Shown piece by piece: positions 55,770 to 64,000 of a DNA stretch of 64,000 nt. A program made the position numbers and the translations under genes. The DNA comes from Streptococcus sp. 263_SSPC. Its GTDB lineage: Bacteria > Bacillota > Bacilli > Lactobacillales > Aerococcaceae. Each line of letters starts with the position of its first letter. Positions within the stretch are counted from its first letter, which is position 1. The stretch is from contig NZ_JVNU01000027.1 of NCBI RefSeq assembly GCF_001071995.1, positions 1 to 64,000 of the forward strand. Direction: 5' to 3'. The notes under the pieces are model-generated. The model ran no database searches and was not told the origin of the DNA. It saw only the letters and a list, made by a program, of their open reading frames with translations.

Positions 55770-57614
55770 ATGATTTCCTATCACTCACTAAAAAATAAAT
55801 ATCCTTCAGGCGCAGTGACGGATAACCAGACTATTTTTATTCAAGTTAAAGTTACGAAAGAGACTCACCTCTCTTCTATCCAATTAGTTTTAAAAGAAGA
55901 TTTAACGCAAACAACAAGCATCTATCATCCAAGTCGTTCTACGATTGAAGCAGATGCAACTTTATATTCATTTGAAATTTCACCATTGCATTCAGGACTA
56001 TATTTCTACTACTTTGAAGTTCGTTCTGAAATCGGTACTTACTTCCTTAGCAACCATGAATTCCAAGCAGTTCCTGTTCTCAACTATCATGAGATTAACA
56101 GCTGGCAATTAACGGTTTACGAAGAACAATTTACGACTCCAGAATGGTTTAAAGGCGGGATTATGTATCAAATCTTCCCTGACCGATTCAAGAAAAGTGA
56201 GAAATATAAAGCTAAAAAAGCTGCTAACGAAGAAATTCGTTACCGTCACGATGACTGGGACGAATTGCCTCAATCAAGTATCACACATGAAAATTACAAA
56301 GCTCAGGATTTCTATCTTGGGAATTTAAAAGGAATCGAAGAAGAACTCGAACACTTCAAAGCCTTAAATATAAATTGTATTTACTTAAATCCAATTATGG
56401 AGAGCCCAGACAACCACCGCTACTCCACTGCGGATTATTTCAATGTGGATCCATATTTAGGAACAAATGAAGACTTTAAACAACTATGTGCGAAATTCAG
56501 AAAAAATGGAATCGAAATTATTCTAGACGGTGTTTTTAGTCATACTGGAGATGACAGTATTTATTTCAACAAACAAGGTCATTATGATAGCATTGGTGCC
56601 TATAACTCAACTGAGTCTCCATACTATCCTTGGTTTAGCTTTATGGAGTTTCCAGATACGTATCACTCTTGGTGGGGATTTACAAACCTTCCAACGGTGA
56701 ATAAATTGAACCCTTCCTATATGAAATTTATTAATGATCCAAAAACTGGTGTCTTACCCTTCTGGCAACATCTTGGTATTGGTGGATGGCGTTTAGACGT
56801 TGCGGATGAATTTCCTGACGAGTTCTTAGACGCATTACGAGTAACGGTTAAACAAATAGACCCCAATGCCCTCATTATTGGTGAAGTTTGGGAAGATGCG
56901 ACTACGAAATTTGCTTATGACCATCGTCGCCGTTATTTCTTAGGAAAACAACTCGATAGTGTCATGAACTACCCTTGGAAAGATGCCATCATTCAATTCG
57001 TTCATACAAAAAATGCACATGCATTACGATATGCCATCGAAGAAATCATTGATCATTATCCAAAACCTGCTCTAGACGTTCTAATGAACTTGCTCGATAG
57101 TCACGATACCGAACGTATTATTACAAAAATTGGCTTTGGTGATACGGAAGCTGTTCCACTTCATGAGCGCCCAACACTTGAATTAACTGGAACTGAACTT
57201 GAAGATGCGATTCAAAAACTAAAGATTGCAAGCTTTATCCAATTTACTCTACCAGGTGTTCCTTCGATTTATTACGGAGAAGAAATTGGGATGCAAGGAT
57301 TCCGCGATCCGTATAACCGAAAGACATTCAGCAAGAAAGAAATTAACGAAGAAATCTTCGAGCATTATAAAGCATTAACAGCTTTTAGAACAGAAAACAA
57401 AGAAGACTTCAAGGGAGACTTTTCTGTTGTATATGAAAGCAATGGTTGCCTTGTATATCAACGCGAATCTCTCCTATGTGCAGTCAATATGAATGCACAT
57501 ACTGTGTTCATTGAAGGCCTTCATGGAAAACAAATTTTTGCAAGTCACCAAATAAGAAACCATCCAAACGGACTTCTTGTTCCTGCATTTGGCTTTGCCG
57601 CTTATCAAATTTAA
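55770..57614 (+). CDS. GH13 alpha-amylase family enzyme (neopullulanase/maltodextrinase-like)
   Basis: This 614-aa enzyme has an N-terminal beta domain (about 1-120), as in cyclomaltodextrinase/neopullulanase enzymes. The GH13 barrel has region II GWRLDVADE (D343), region III GEVWED (E372) and region IV LLDSHDTERI (D446), plus ILDGVFSHTG in region I. The C-terminal beta domain is short. It has no signal peptide, so it probably acts on internal maltodextrins or glycogen. It sits on the plus strand, between and opposite to the two glycogen units, and shares a terminator with glgP. Confidence 0.93.
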   Translation: MISYHSLKNKYPSGAVTDNQTIFIQVKVTKETHLSSIQLVLKEDLTQTTSIYHPSRSTIEADATLYSFEISPLHSGLYFYYFEVRSEIGTYFLSNHEFQAVPVLNYHEINSWQLTVYEEQFTTPEWFKGGIMYQIFPDRFKKSEKYKAKKAANEEIRYRHDDWDELPQSSITHENYKAQDFYLGNLKGIEEELEHFKALNINCIYLNPIMESPDNHRYSTADYFNVDPYLGTNEDFKQLCAKFRKNGIEIILDGVFSHTGDDSIYFNKQGHYDSIGAYNSTESPYYPWFSFMEFPDTYHSWWGFTNLPTVNKLNPSYMKFINDPKTGVLPFWQHLGIGGWRLDVADEFPDEFLDALRVTVKQIDPNALIIGEVWEDATTKFAYDHRRRYFLGKQLDSVMNYPWKDAIIQFVHTKNAHALRYAIEEIIDHYPKPALDVLMNLLDSHDTERIITKIGFGDTEAVPLHERPTLELTGTELEDAIQKLKIASFIQFTLPGVPSIYYGEEIGMQGFRDPYNRKTFSKKEINEEIFEHYKALTAFRTENKEDFKGDFSVVYESNGCLVYQRESLLCAVNMNAHTVFIEGLHGKQIFASHQIRNHPNGLLVPAFGFAAYQI

Positions 57615-57618
57615 TCCA

Positions 57619-57672
57619 TAAAAAAAGATTCTCACTGTGAGGCGTGCCTCACTGGTGAGAATCTCTTTTTTT
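57619..57672. terminator. bidirectional terminator between the GH13 gene and glgP
   Basis: A long stem with outer arms AGATTCTCAC/GTGAGAATCT (57626-57635 and 57655-57664) and an inner TGAGGC/GCCTCA pair is flanked by A and T runs. It ends both the GH13 gene and glgAP. Confidence 0.9.
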
Positions 57673-57678
57673 ATTGGT

Positions 57679-60075
57679 TTAACCTTGAACAGGTTTGATG
57701 TGCCAAATGTCTTTTGCATATTCTTTAACTGAACGGTCAGCTGAGAAGATACCTGCATTTGCAATATTGGCAAGGCTCATCTTCATCCATTTAGATGAAT
57801 CATTATAGTCCTTTTCAATACGTTCTTGCGCTTCAACATAGCTATCAAAGTCGGCAAGACACATATAGTGATCTTGAGTTAATAAGTAATCCACGATGAA
57901 GTTGAAGTTCATACCACCAACCGTCATTGTACGAATGAAATCAAGAACTGTCTTAATCTTAGGTGAATTATTATAGTATTCCCAAGGTTTATAGCCTTTT
58001 GCATATAACGCATCTACTTCTTCTGTTTCTAAACCGAAGATAACAATATTGTCTTCTCCAACAGCTTCGTAGATTTCCACGTTAGCTCCGTCCATTGTCC
58101 CAAGAGTTACTGCACCGTTTAACATCAGCTTCATGTTACCAGTACCACTCGCCTCTTTACCCGCTTGAGAGATTTGTTCACTCACATCAGCAGCTGGCAA
58201 GATGATTTCTGCTAGAGTCACTTTGTAGTCTGGAATGAATACCACTTTAATGTACTCACGTACTAATTCATCACTTTCAATCATTTGAGAAATTGAGTGG
58301 ATGAATTTAATAATGTTTTTCGCCATTTGGTAGCCTGAAGAAGCTTTCGCAGCGAAAATAAATGTACGTGGAGTTGGTCGTAATCCATTGTATTTAATTT
58401 CATGGTAAAGATATACGATATGTAACGCATTTAATAATTGGCGTTTATATTCATGTAATCTCTTCACTTGAACGTCAAAGATTGAATGAGGATTTACTGA
58501 AATCGCAAGCGTTTCTTTAATGTAAGTCGCTAGTTGCTCTTTCTTCGTTAACTTAATGGCTTGTAAGTCTTTTAGCACTTTCTCATCATCTTTATAGGCA
58601 TTCAATTTAGAAATGCCAGAGAGGTCTTTAATAAAGTCATCTCCGATTAAATTTTCTAAGTAAGTAGCAAGTTCTGTGTTTGCTTGACCTAACCAACGGC
58701 GGTGCGCAATCCCGTTTGTCACATTTCCGAATTTTCCTGGATATAAATCGTTGAAGGCTTTAAATGTATCACGAACAAGAATATCACTATGCAATTTTGA
58801 TACCCCGTTTACATAATGACTACCCACGATAGAAAGATTTGCCATCTTAATCATGTCGTCATAAATAATCGCTGTATCACGTAATGTATATTGTTTTCCT
58901 TGTTCCATGACCCATAAGCAGAAACGTCTATTAATTTCCTCAATAATTGAGTAAATACGTGGAAGAATTGGTTGGAATAAAGATACTGGCCATTTTTCCA
59001 ATGCTTCTGCCATAATCGTGTGGTTTGTATACGCAAATGTCTTCGTCGTGATATCCCACGCTTTATCCCATCCGTAGCCATACTCGTCCACTAATAAACG
59101 CATTAATTCAGCAACGCCCATCGCAGGGTGAGTATCATTAATGTGAAGCGCTACGTGTTCAGAGAAATTTTCTAATGTACCAAATTCACGGTAATGGTTC
59201 TTCACTAATTGTTGTAATGACGCACTGATGAAGAAGTATTGTTGTTTAATACGTAACTCTTTACCTTCGTTTGTGACATCGGCCGGATATAATAATTTAG
59301 AAATTGAAGACGCAATCGCTTCTGCTTCGGATGATTTAGAATATTCGCCGCGTTCGAACAGTTTCATATTGAAACCAGTTTTTACCTTTGCTTCCCATAA
59401 ACGTAATGTGTTTACAGCTGAAGCATCATAACCAGAGATTAATAAATCATATGGTTCCGCTTGAATCGAAGTATAGTTTTTGTGGTTCACTTTTAAGCCA
59501 GTTTCAGTCATGACTTGCTCTAATTCTCCACCAAAACGCACTTCAACTTCTTCGTCATTACGGTACACTAAGCCATATTTTCCAAGATCCAACCATTGAT
59601 CTGGGAATTCTTGTTGCCAACCGTTTGTAATCACTTGTTTGAAAATACCATATTCGTAAAGAATTGAGAATCCTGTAACTGGATATTCATTACTTGTTAA
59701 GGCATCTAAGTAACAAGCCGCAAGACGTCCTAGGCCACCATTTCCTAAACCTGGATCTGGTTCCATATTGTAAATTTCATCGAGTGAAAAATTGTTTTCG
59801 CTCAAGAACTCTTTTGCTTCCTTTTCAATACCTAAATTGAACAAGTTATTGCAAAGTGTACGTCCTACTAGAAATTCCATTGACATATAGTACGCACGTT
59901 TTTGACGAGTTTGTTTTAATGTTTGTTCATAGCTGAATTTCTTTTCCATTAAAATATCACGAACAGATCTCATCATCGCTTCGTACACTTGTCGTTTACT
60001 TGCGTTTGAGATGGTTACACCAAATTGGTTCTTTAATGAAGTTTCTACACGACTTGTTAAACTTTTTTCGACCAT
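57679..60075 (-). CDS. glgP: glycogen/starch/alpha-glucan phosphorylase
   Basis: GlgP releases glucose-1-phosphate from glycogen. The 798-aa protein starts with a short N-terminal region and has the sugar-phosphorylase core. YMSMEFLVGRTL and GNGGLGRLAACYLDAL are in the first third, and EASGTGNMKLMLNGAVTLGT near the C-terminus carries the PLP lysine. It follows glgA by 17 nt and ends at the bidirectional terminator, so storage and breakdown enzymes are co-expressed. Confidence 0.97.
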   Translation of the reverse strand: MVEKSLTSRVETSLKNQFGVTISNASKRQVYEAMMRSVRDILMEKKFSYEQTLKQTRQKRAYYMSMEFLVGRTLCNNLFNLGIEKEAKEFLSENNFSLDEIYNMEPDPGLGNGGLGRLAACYLDALTSNEYPVTGFSILYEYGIFKQVITNGWQQEFPDQWLDLGKYGLVYRNDEEVEVRFGGELEQVMTETGLKVNHKNYTSIQAEPYDLLISGYDASAVNTLRLWEAKVKTGFNMKLFERGEYSKSSEAEAIASSISKLLYPADVTNEGKELRIKQQYFFISASLQQLVKNHYREFGTLENFSEHVALHINDTHPAMGVAELMRLLVDEYGYGWDKAWDITTKTFAYTNHTIMAEALEKWPVSLFQPILPRIYSIIEEINRRFCLWVMEQGKQYTLRDTAIIYDDMIKMANLSIVGSHYVNGVSKLHSDILVRDTFKAFNDLYPGKFGNVTNGIAHRRWLGQANTELATYLENLIGDDFIKDLSGISKLNAYKDDEKVLKDLQAIKLTKKEQLATYIKETLAISVNPHSIFDVQVKRLHEYKRQLLNALHIVYLYHEIKYNGLRPTPRTFIFAAKASSGYQMAKNIIKFIHSISQMIESDELVREYIKVVFIPDYKVTLAEIILPAADVSEQISQAGKEASGTGNMKLMLNGAVTLGTMDGANVEIYEAVGEDNIVIFGLETEEVDALYAKGYKPWEYYNNSPKIKTVLDFIRTMTVGGMNFNFIVDYLLTQDHYMCLADFDSYVEAQERIEKDYNDSSKWMKMSLANIANAGIFSADRSVKEYAKDIWHIKPVQG

Positions 60076-60092
60076 TTAAGAGCCTCCTTTTT

Positions 60093-61511
60093 TTATACTA
60101 CTTCATGGTAAAGATCCAAGTATTTCTTAGCGGACTGTTCCCAGCTTACGTCTTTTTGTAAATTGTTCTTAATAATTTGTTTCCATTCATCAGGTGATTG
60201 GTAGAAACATGTCACAGCGCGGTAAATCGCATCCATCATATCGCCAGATTGGAAGCTTTCGAACGTGAACCCATTTCCTTCTACTCCTGTAAATGGAATA
60301 ACCGTATCACGTAATCCACCAACACGGTGAACAACAGGAACTGTACCATAGCGCATTGAGATGAGTTGTGACAATCCACAAGGCTCTGTCTTAGAAGGCA
60401 TTAAGAATAAATCACTTGCCGCATAGATTTTTGCAGACATTTCATTAGAGAATAATAAAATGCTGCGTACACGATCATGTCTGTAATGTTCTAGTGAACG
60501 TAAGGCACTCTCATAATGAGCATCTCCTGTCCCTAGAATGACTAATTGTGCGCCTGTTTTAAGAATTTCTTCGCTTGCTTGTAAAATTAAGTCAATTCCT
60601 TTTTGATGAGTAAGTCGTGTTACCATTCCAATTAAAGGAATATCGGCATTCACTTCTAAGTCCATTTCTTTTTGGAATGCTAATTTATTTTGAACCTTAT
60701 CTTCAAATGTTTTTAAGTCGTAATTTACAGGAATCATTGGATCTGTTTTTGGATTGAATTTATCTACATCAATTCCGTTTAAGATTCCTCTTAATTTTCC
60801 TTGTTCAACAGTTAAAATCTTGTCGAGTCCATATGAGAAATAAGGATCCAAGATTTCACGAGCATATGTTTCACTTACTGTATTAACGCGGTCCGCCAAT
60901 TGAATCGCACCTTTAAGTAAGTTCACGTCACCATTGTAAATGAGAGCATCAAAATATTTATTTTCTAAACCAAATAGATTTCCCATTTCATATGGGTTGA
61001 ATCGACCTTGGAATTCGATATTATGAATCGAAAGCACACTCTTCATATCTTTATAGAATTCTGCTTCACGACTCTTCAACACGTCTAAGTAAATGACAGA
61101 AAGTGCTGTATGCCAGTCGTTTACATTCACAACATCTGGTTTAAAATCAAGAGCTGGTAAGATTTCAAGAGCTGCTTTTGAGAAGAAAGCAAAACGTTCT
61201 CCATCATCTGCTTGTCCATAAATACTGTCACGATTAAAATATTGTTCATTATCTACAAAATAGCAAGGAACTCCGTCCACTTCAGTCTCGAAAATTCCAC
61301 AATACGAATGTCTCCAACCTAAATCAACAAATTGGTATGCTTTGTATTTTAAGCCAAAACGTTCGCGGTCAATACTAGAATACAAAGGTAAAATAACACG
61401 TGCATCTACGCCTAATTCACGAAGGGCTTTTGGAAGAGAACCAATAACGTCTCCTAACCCTCCTACTTTAACAAAGGGAGCTGCTTCAGCTGCAATAAAA
61501 CAAACTTTCAT
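60093..61511 (-). CDS. glgA: glycogen synthase (ADP-glucose)
   Basis: GlgA is a GT5 enzyme that adds glucose from ADP-glucose to glycogen. The 472-aa protein has the KVGGLGDVIGSLPKAL motif near residue 15 (ADP-glucose lysine), INDWHTAL in the form VNVNDWHTAL, and the C-terminal SKTEPCGLSQLISMRYGTVP motif with the conserved EPCG. It starts the glgA-glgP unit, with a TATAAT -10 at 61542-61547. Confidence 0.97.
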   Translation of the reverse strand: MKVCFIAAEAAPFVKVGGLGDVIGSLPKALRELGVDARVILPLYSSIDRERFGLKYKAYQFVDLGWRHSYCGIFETEVDGVPCYFVDNEQYFNRDSIYGQADDGERFAFFSKAALEILPALDFKPDVVNVNDWHTALSVIYLDVLKSREAEFYKDMKSVLSIHNIEFQGRFNPYEMGNLFGLENKYFDALIYNGDVNLLKGAIQLADRVNTVSETYAREILDPYFSYGLDKILTVEQGKLRGILNGIDVDKFNPKTDPMIPVNYDLKTFEDKVQNKLAFQKEMDLEVNADIPLIGMVTRLTHQKGIDLILQASEEILKTGAQLVILGTGDAHYESALRSLEHYRHDRVRSILLFSNEMSAKIYAASDLFLMPSKTEPCGLSQLISMRYGTVPVVHRVGGLRDTVIPFTGVEGNGFTFESFQSGDMMDAIYRAVTCFYQSPDEWKQIIKNNLQKDVSWEQSAKKYLDLYHEVV

Positions 61512-61541
61512 ACACTTTCTCCTTTAACTTGTGATACGTTT

Positions 61542-61547
61542 ATTATA
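61542..61547 (-). promoter_or_regulatory. candidate glgA -10 element TATAAT
   Basis: A perfect TATAAT on the minus strand lies about 30 bp before the glgA ATG. The -35 is weak. Confidence 0.45.
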
Positions 61548-61603
61548 CCTTGAAATCATGAAAAGAACTAGACTTCTTATATAATAAAATTAATAATTTG
61601 AAC

Positions 61604-61636
61604 TAAATAAAAAACCTAGGACAAATGTCCTAGGTT
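61604..61636 (-). terminator. terminator of the 157-aa gene
   Basis: A perfect 11-bp stem (61613-61623 and 61626-61636) with a 2-nt loop is followed on the minus strand by TTTTTTATTT. With so tight a loop, the outer pairs probably open it slightly. Confidence 0.85.
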
Positions 61637-61646
61637 CAATTGGCAA

Positions 61647-62120
61647 TTAAATTTCTGGGTAGATATCTTCCACAGATTTTTCTGGGTCAATCACGATGAA
61701 TAAGTTACCGTGTGAACCAATTGCTGAACTTTGGTATTTGTTGTCATTTCCATCTTCATCTACTGGGCTGTATGGGAAATAAACACGATCTTTGTCAACA
61801 ATTACATCTGATTTTGGATGATTTCCATCAACATATAAAATATCCATTAATTCGATATCGCTATATTTTTTAACGCGTTCGAACATTCCTAGTTCTAAAC
61901 CACCTAAGTTGATGTCTTCTGACATAACGTGGTCTGCTTCAGGGAAGATTTCGATACGTAATGATTCACATGGGTGAATTTCTTGGAATTCGCCACCGTT
62001 AATACGTCCAAATGATGTTGTAACTTTTTTAATCCATAAGTCACCAATCAAACGGCGATTAATCGTCCATGTTTCTCCATTTCTAAATACAAAACGTAAA
62101 CCTGACATAACCTTTTTCAT
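61647..62120 (-). CDS. unrecognised 157-aa soluble protein
   Basis: I do not recognise this family. The protein is acidic and cytoplasmic, with no signal peptide, membrane segment or clear catalytic motif. The N-terminal SGLRFVFRNGETWTINRR suggests a beta-rich start. The middle SEDINLGGLELGMFERVKKY and C-terminal VIDPEKSVEDIYPEI are acidic. GGAG precedes the ATG by 9 nt. It is a single gene between cca and glgA with its own terminator, and a striking repeated motif lies around its promoter. Confidence 0.8.
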   Translation of the reverse strand: MKKVMSGLRFVFRNGETWTINRRLIGDLWIKKVTTSFGRINGGEFQEIHPCESLRIEIFPEADHVMSEDINLGGLELGMFERVKKYSDIELMDILYVDGNHPKSDVIVDKDRVYFPYSPVDEDGNDNKYQSSAIGSHGNLFIVIDPEKSVEDIYPEI

Positions 62121-62167
62121 ATAGGGTCACTCCTTAAAATAAATTATTGCTTACAAAATGATAATAC

Positions 62168-62263
62168 CATTGAAACGCCTTTCATTCAAGAATTATATTA
62201 AATTAAATGGCTTTCAATAAATTGTTTTTCATTTCAATGAAACTTTATTTACTTTCATTGAAA
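62168..62263. promoter_or_regulatory. cluster of CATTGAAA / TTTCAATG motifs around the promoter of the 157-aa gene
   Basis: Copies lie at 62168-62175 (CATTGAAA), 62232-62242 (TTTCAATGAAA) and 62253-62263 (TTTCATTGAAA), with a one-base variant TTTCAATA at 62212-62219. The two 11-bp arms also form an inverted repeat with a 10-nt loop that overlaps the cca stop. A TATAAT -10 (62192-62197) lies between the copies. It looks like an operator set, but no regulator is identified. Confidence 0.4.
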
Positions 62264-63477
62264 TTATTTCTAATCCATGAAACTAACTCAGTATTTTCAT
62301 TGGCTAAACTACCAGATAAAATCTCTGTTTGAAGAGCTTGTAAGACTTCGCCAATAATAGGCCCCATCTTCTCTAAGCCAAGTGCTTCTTTTACTCCAAA
62401 CCCATCAATTTGAATGTCTTTCATCGAACGAATCGGTAATTGTTGATACACTTTATCTAACTCTACTAATTGTTCACTGTGGCCAATTCCTGGTAACAAC
62501 TGTTCTACTTCGACAGCCAAATCTTCTGGACATTCATAAGCGAGAAATGCATCCCACTCTTTTTCAAGACGAGCAAGCAATGTTTGATAGCCTGTTAATA
62601 TAGTAGAAATTTGGTCATTCGATGATTTCCAATTTTTCAGTACTTTTCTTAACTGTGGAATACTTAATCGTTCATAGTACGCAAATAAGATCCACGCCTG
62701 AGTAATCGTCATTTTTTCTAACGGGAATTCTCCTAATTTTAAGAGTGTCTCTTTGGCCTCTTTAAAGTCAGGACAAGAATGGTATAACTCACTCTCTACA
62801 AACGCTTTAAAGGCAAGAGCGCGATGTGGACTCAGTATCATCTTCTCAAACTCAACTTTCATACGTTCCACCGCTACTCGCTCTAGGTTGGTTTTTAAAG
62901 TTCGAATTGCATTAAACGTATCAGATTCTATCGAAAATCCTAATTGCCCTGCAAACCTGACTGCACGCATCATCCGTAAGGCATCTTCATTAAAGCGTTC
63001 CATAGGATTTCCAACACAGCGAATGATTTCTCTCTCTAAGTCTTCAATCCCACCAAAATAATCGACAATTTCTTCTTTGTCGTTTACAGCAAGTGCATTA
63101 ATCGTAAAATCACGACGCATCAAGTCCTCTTCCAGACTTCTGACAAAGGTTACGGAATCCGGATGTCTAAAGTCCTGGTACGTTCCTTCCGTACGAAATG
63201 TTGTCACCTCATAGCTATCATGATGATGGAGTACAAGAACGGTCCCATGTTCGATTCCCACATCTACCGTATGAGAAAAGAGACTCTTCACTTCTTCAGG
63301 GGTTGCACTCGTTGCAATATCCACATCAGAAATCTCTTTTCCAAGAACCAAATCACGGACTGAACCACCCACAAAAACAGCTTCGTGTCCAGCTTCTTTT
63401 AACGTTTGAAGAACAGGGAGTGCACTAACGAAAAGCGGTACCGATTGTATATCAACTGTTCGTTTAAAATCACTCAT
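62245..63477 (-). CDS. cca: CCA-adding tRNA nucleotidyltransferase
   Basis: This class II enzyme adds or repairs the 3'-CCA of tRNAs. The 410-aa protein has the nucleotidyltransferase motif FVGGSVRDLVLGKEISDVD (metal ligands D51 and D53), the RRDFTINALAVN motif, and the neck region with EDALRMMRAVRFAGQLGF. Its start overlaps the end of the ypiB-like gene by 8 nt, so they are likely co-transcribed. With rnz in this same window it completes 3' tRNA processing. Confidence 0.96.
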   Translation of the reverse strand: MSDFKRTVDIQSVPLFVSALPVLQTLKEAGHEAVFVGGSVRDLVLGKEISDVDIATSATPEEVKSLFSHTVDVGIEHGTVLVLHHHDSYEVTTFRTEGTYQDFRHPDSVTFVRSLEEDLMRRDFTINALAVNDKEEIVDYFGGIEDLEREIIRCVGNPMERFNEDALRMMRAVRFAGQLGFSIESDTFNAIRTLKTNLERVAVERMKVEFEKMILSPHRALAFKAFVESELYHSCPDFKEAKETLLKLGEFPLEKMTITQAWILFAYYERLSIPQLRKVLKNWKSSNDQISTILTGYQTLLARLEKEWDAFLAYECPEDLAVEVEQLLPGIGHSEQLVELDKVYQQLPIRSMKDIQIDGFGVKEALGLEKMGPIIGEVLQALQTEILSGSLANENTELVSWIRNNFNESK

Positions 63478-64000
63478 CTTCTAACTCCTTTAATCGATTT
63501 GTTAGCTCCATAAAACGCTGAGACTCCATTGATTCTAAAGCGTCATTGATTTCTGATTTTAATTGCGAAATCAACACTTCTTTTTGAATACTATCTAATT
63601 CATCCTCTACTACTTCCATCTCTTCGACTTCAGAGATATAGTAAGGATTTTTCTCTAATACGGCAAAACTCACCATACTTTTATAAGCGTTTGGAAAATC
63701 TAATTCCACATAGCAATCTTCTTTCCAATGAAGACGCATATCATGAAAGGCTACTTCTGGATTATCAAATTTGGTTCCTTCTTTATAAAAGAGGAAAGAT
63801 TCTTGAGCAGGTTTAATCGTTGAAAATAGCATTCCTTTTGGAGTAGCTTCCACATGCTCCACGAAATGAATTTGTTTCAACAATAACTCATGGTTTAACA
63901 AGTAGTTCAGAATCCACAATGACTCTCTTCTTTTCAAAGAATGATTTGAAATGAACCACGAAATAAATTTCTTCTTCGTTTCTAAACTTGGGTTAAACAA
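63470..64000 (-). CDS. YpiB-like protein (UPF0302), possibly incomplete at the window edge
   Basis: The visible 176 residues match the YpiB/UPF0302 family: KKKFISWFISNHSLKRRESLWILNYL, HFVEHVEATPKGMLFS, and FHDMRLHWKEDCYVELDFPNAYKS. The C-terminus is helical and acidic. Family members are about 180 aa, so nearly all of it is present. The frame is open to the window edge and begins there with TTG, so the true start may lie just outside. Its function is unknown. It overlaps cca by 8 nt. Confidence 0.85.
   Translation of the reverse strand: MFNPSLETKKKFISWFISNHSLKRRESLWILNYLLNHELLLKQIHFVEHVEATPKGMLFSTIKPAQESFLFYKEGTKFDNPEVAFHDMRLHWKEDCYVELDFPNAYKSMVSFAVLEKNPYYISEVEEMEVVEDELDSIQKEVLISQLKSEINDALESMESQRFMELTNRLKELEDE

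Noticed and set aside
62232-62263. cca terminator
   Set aside because: The 11-bp hairpin overlaps the stop codon but is not followed by a U run in either direction, so an operator role is preferred.

Overview
The window is a low-GC Firmicutes chromosome segment, most like the order Lactobacillales. The evidence is a metK SAM-III (SMK-box) leader, two T-box leaders, a degradative-type HMG-CoA reductase, GlgC/GlgD paired ADP-glucose pyrophosphorylase subunits, a split GlyQ/GlyS, an LPxTG surface protein and a LysM glucosaminidase. A Carnobacteriaceae genus such as Granulicatella would fit, but that placement is inferred from gene content and was not tested. Almost every gene is on the minus strand. 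No phage, CRISPR array, rRNA or tRNA gene was seen.

Layout. 1-1467 is a complete IS3-family (IS150-like) element, 32 bp beyond the adhE stop. 1500-4133 is adhE with a clear promoter and a Rex-like operator. 4362-6208 is tgt-yajC-comN-like. 6324-9395 holds small genes, rpsD with a long leader, and an acyl-ACP thioesterase. mvaA (9512-10792) is on the plus strand. 10841-22116 is one closely packed run behind a glycine T-box: an unknown 80-aa gene, glyQ, glyS, obg, an OatA-like acyltransferase, rnz, an SDR, recJ and apt. 22142-28766 is the conserved rpsU-yqeY-phoH-pgpH-ybeY-dgkA-era-recO block; rpsU is 57 codons long. 28924-33152 carries a His-rich Fur-family regulator, nfo, a plus-strand cell-wall amidase, and thiI.

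33166-39065 holds a cysteine desulfurase and leuS behind a leucine-type T-box, then a seven-LysM glucosaminidase. 39226-44055 has an rRNA-methylase-like gene, metK with a SAM-III riboswitch, an LPxTG adhesin and an unrecognised membrane protein. 44091-51211 is the dinG, ypmB-aspB-asnS, dnaD-nth block. 51354-61511 is a glycogen locus: glgBCD and glgAP are separate minus-strand units with a plus-strand GH13 amylase gene between them. The right end has an unknown gene, cca, and a ypiB-like gene that reaches the window edge.

The genes are mainly housekeeping (translation, RNA maturation, repair, cell wall, glycogen storage, fermentation). I did not find a clear new defence or mobile system. The main oddities are an OatA-like protein with a degenerate SGNH triad, an 80-aa orphan between a glycine T-box and glyQS, a 13-histidine N-terminus on a Fur-family regulator, near-identical tandem LysM modules, a hairpin at the IS end that covers the transposase ribosome-binding site, and a repeated inverted motif around the promoter of the 157-aa orphan.
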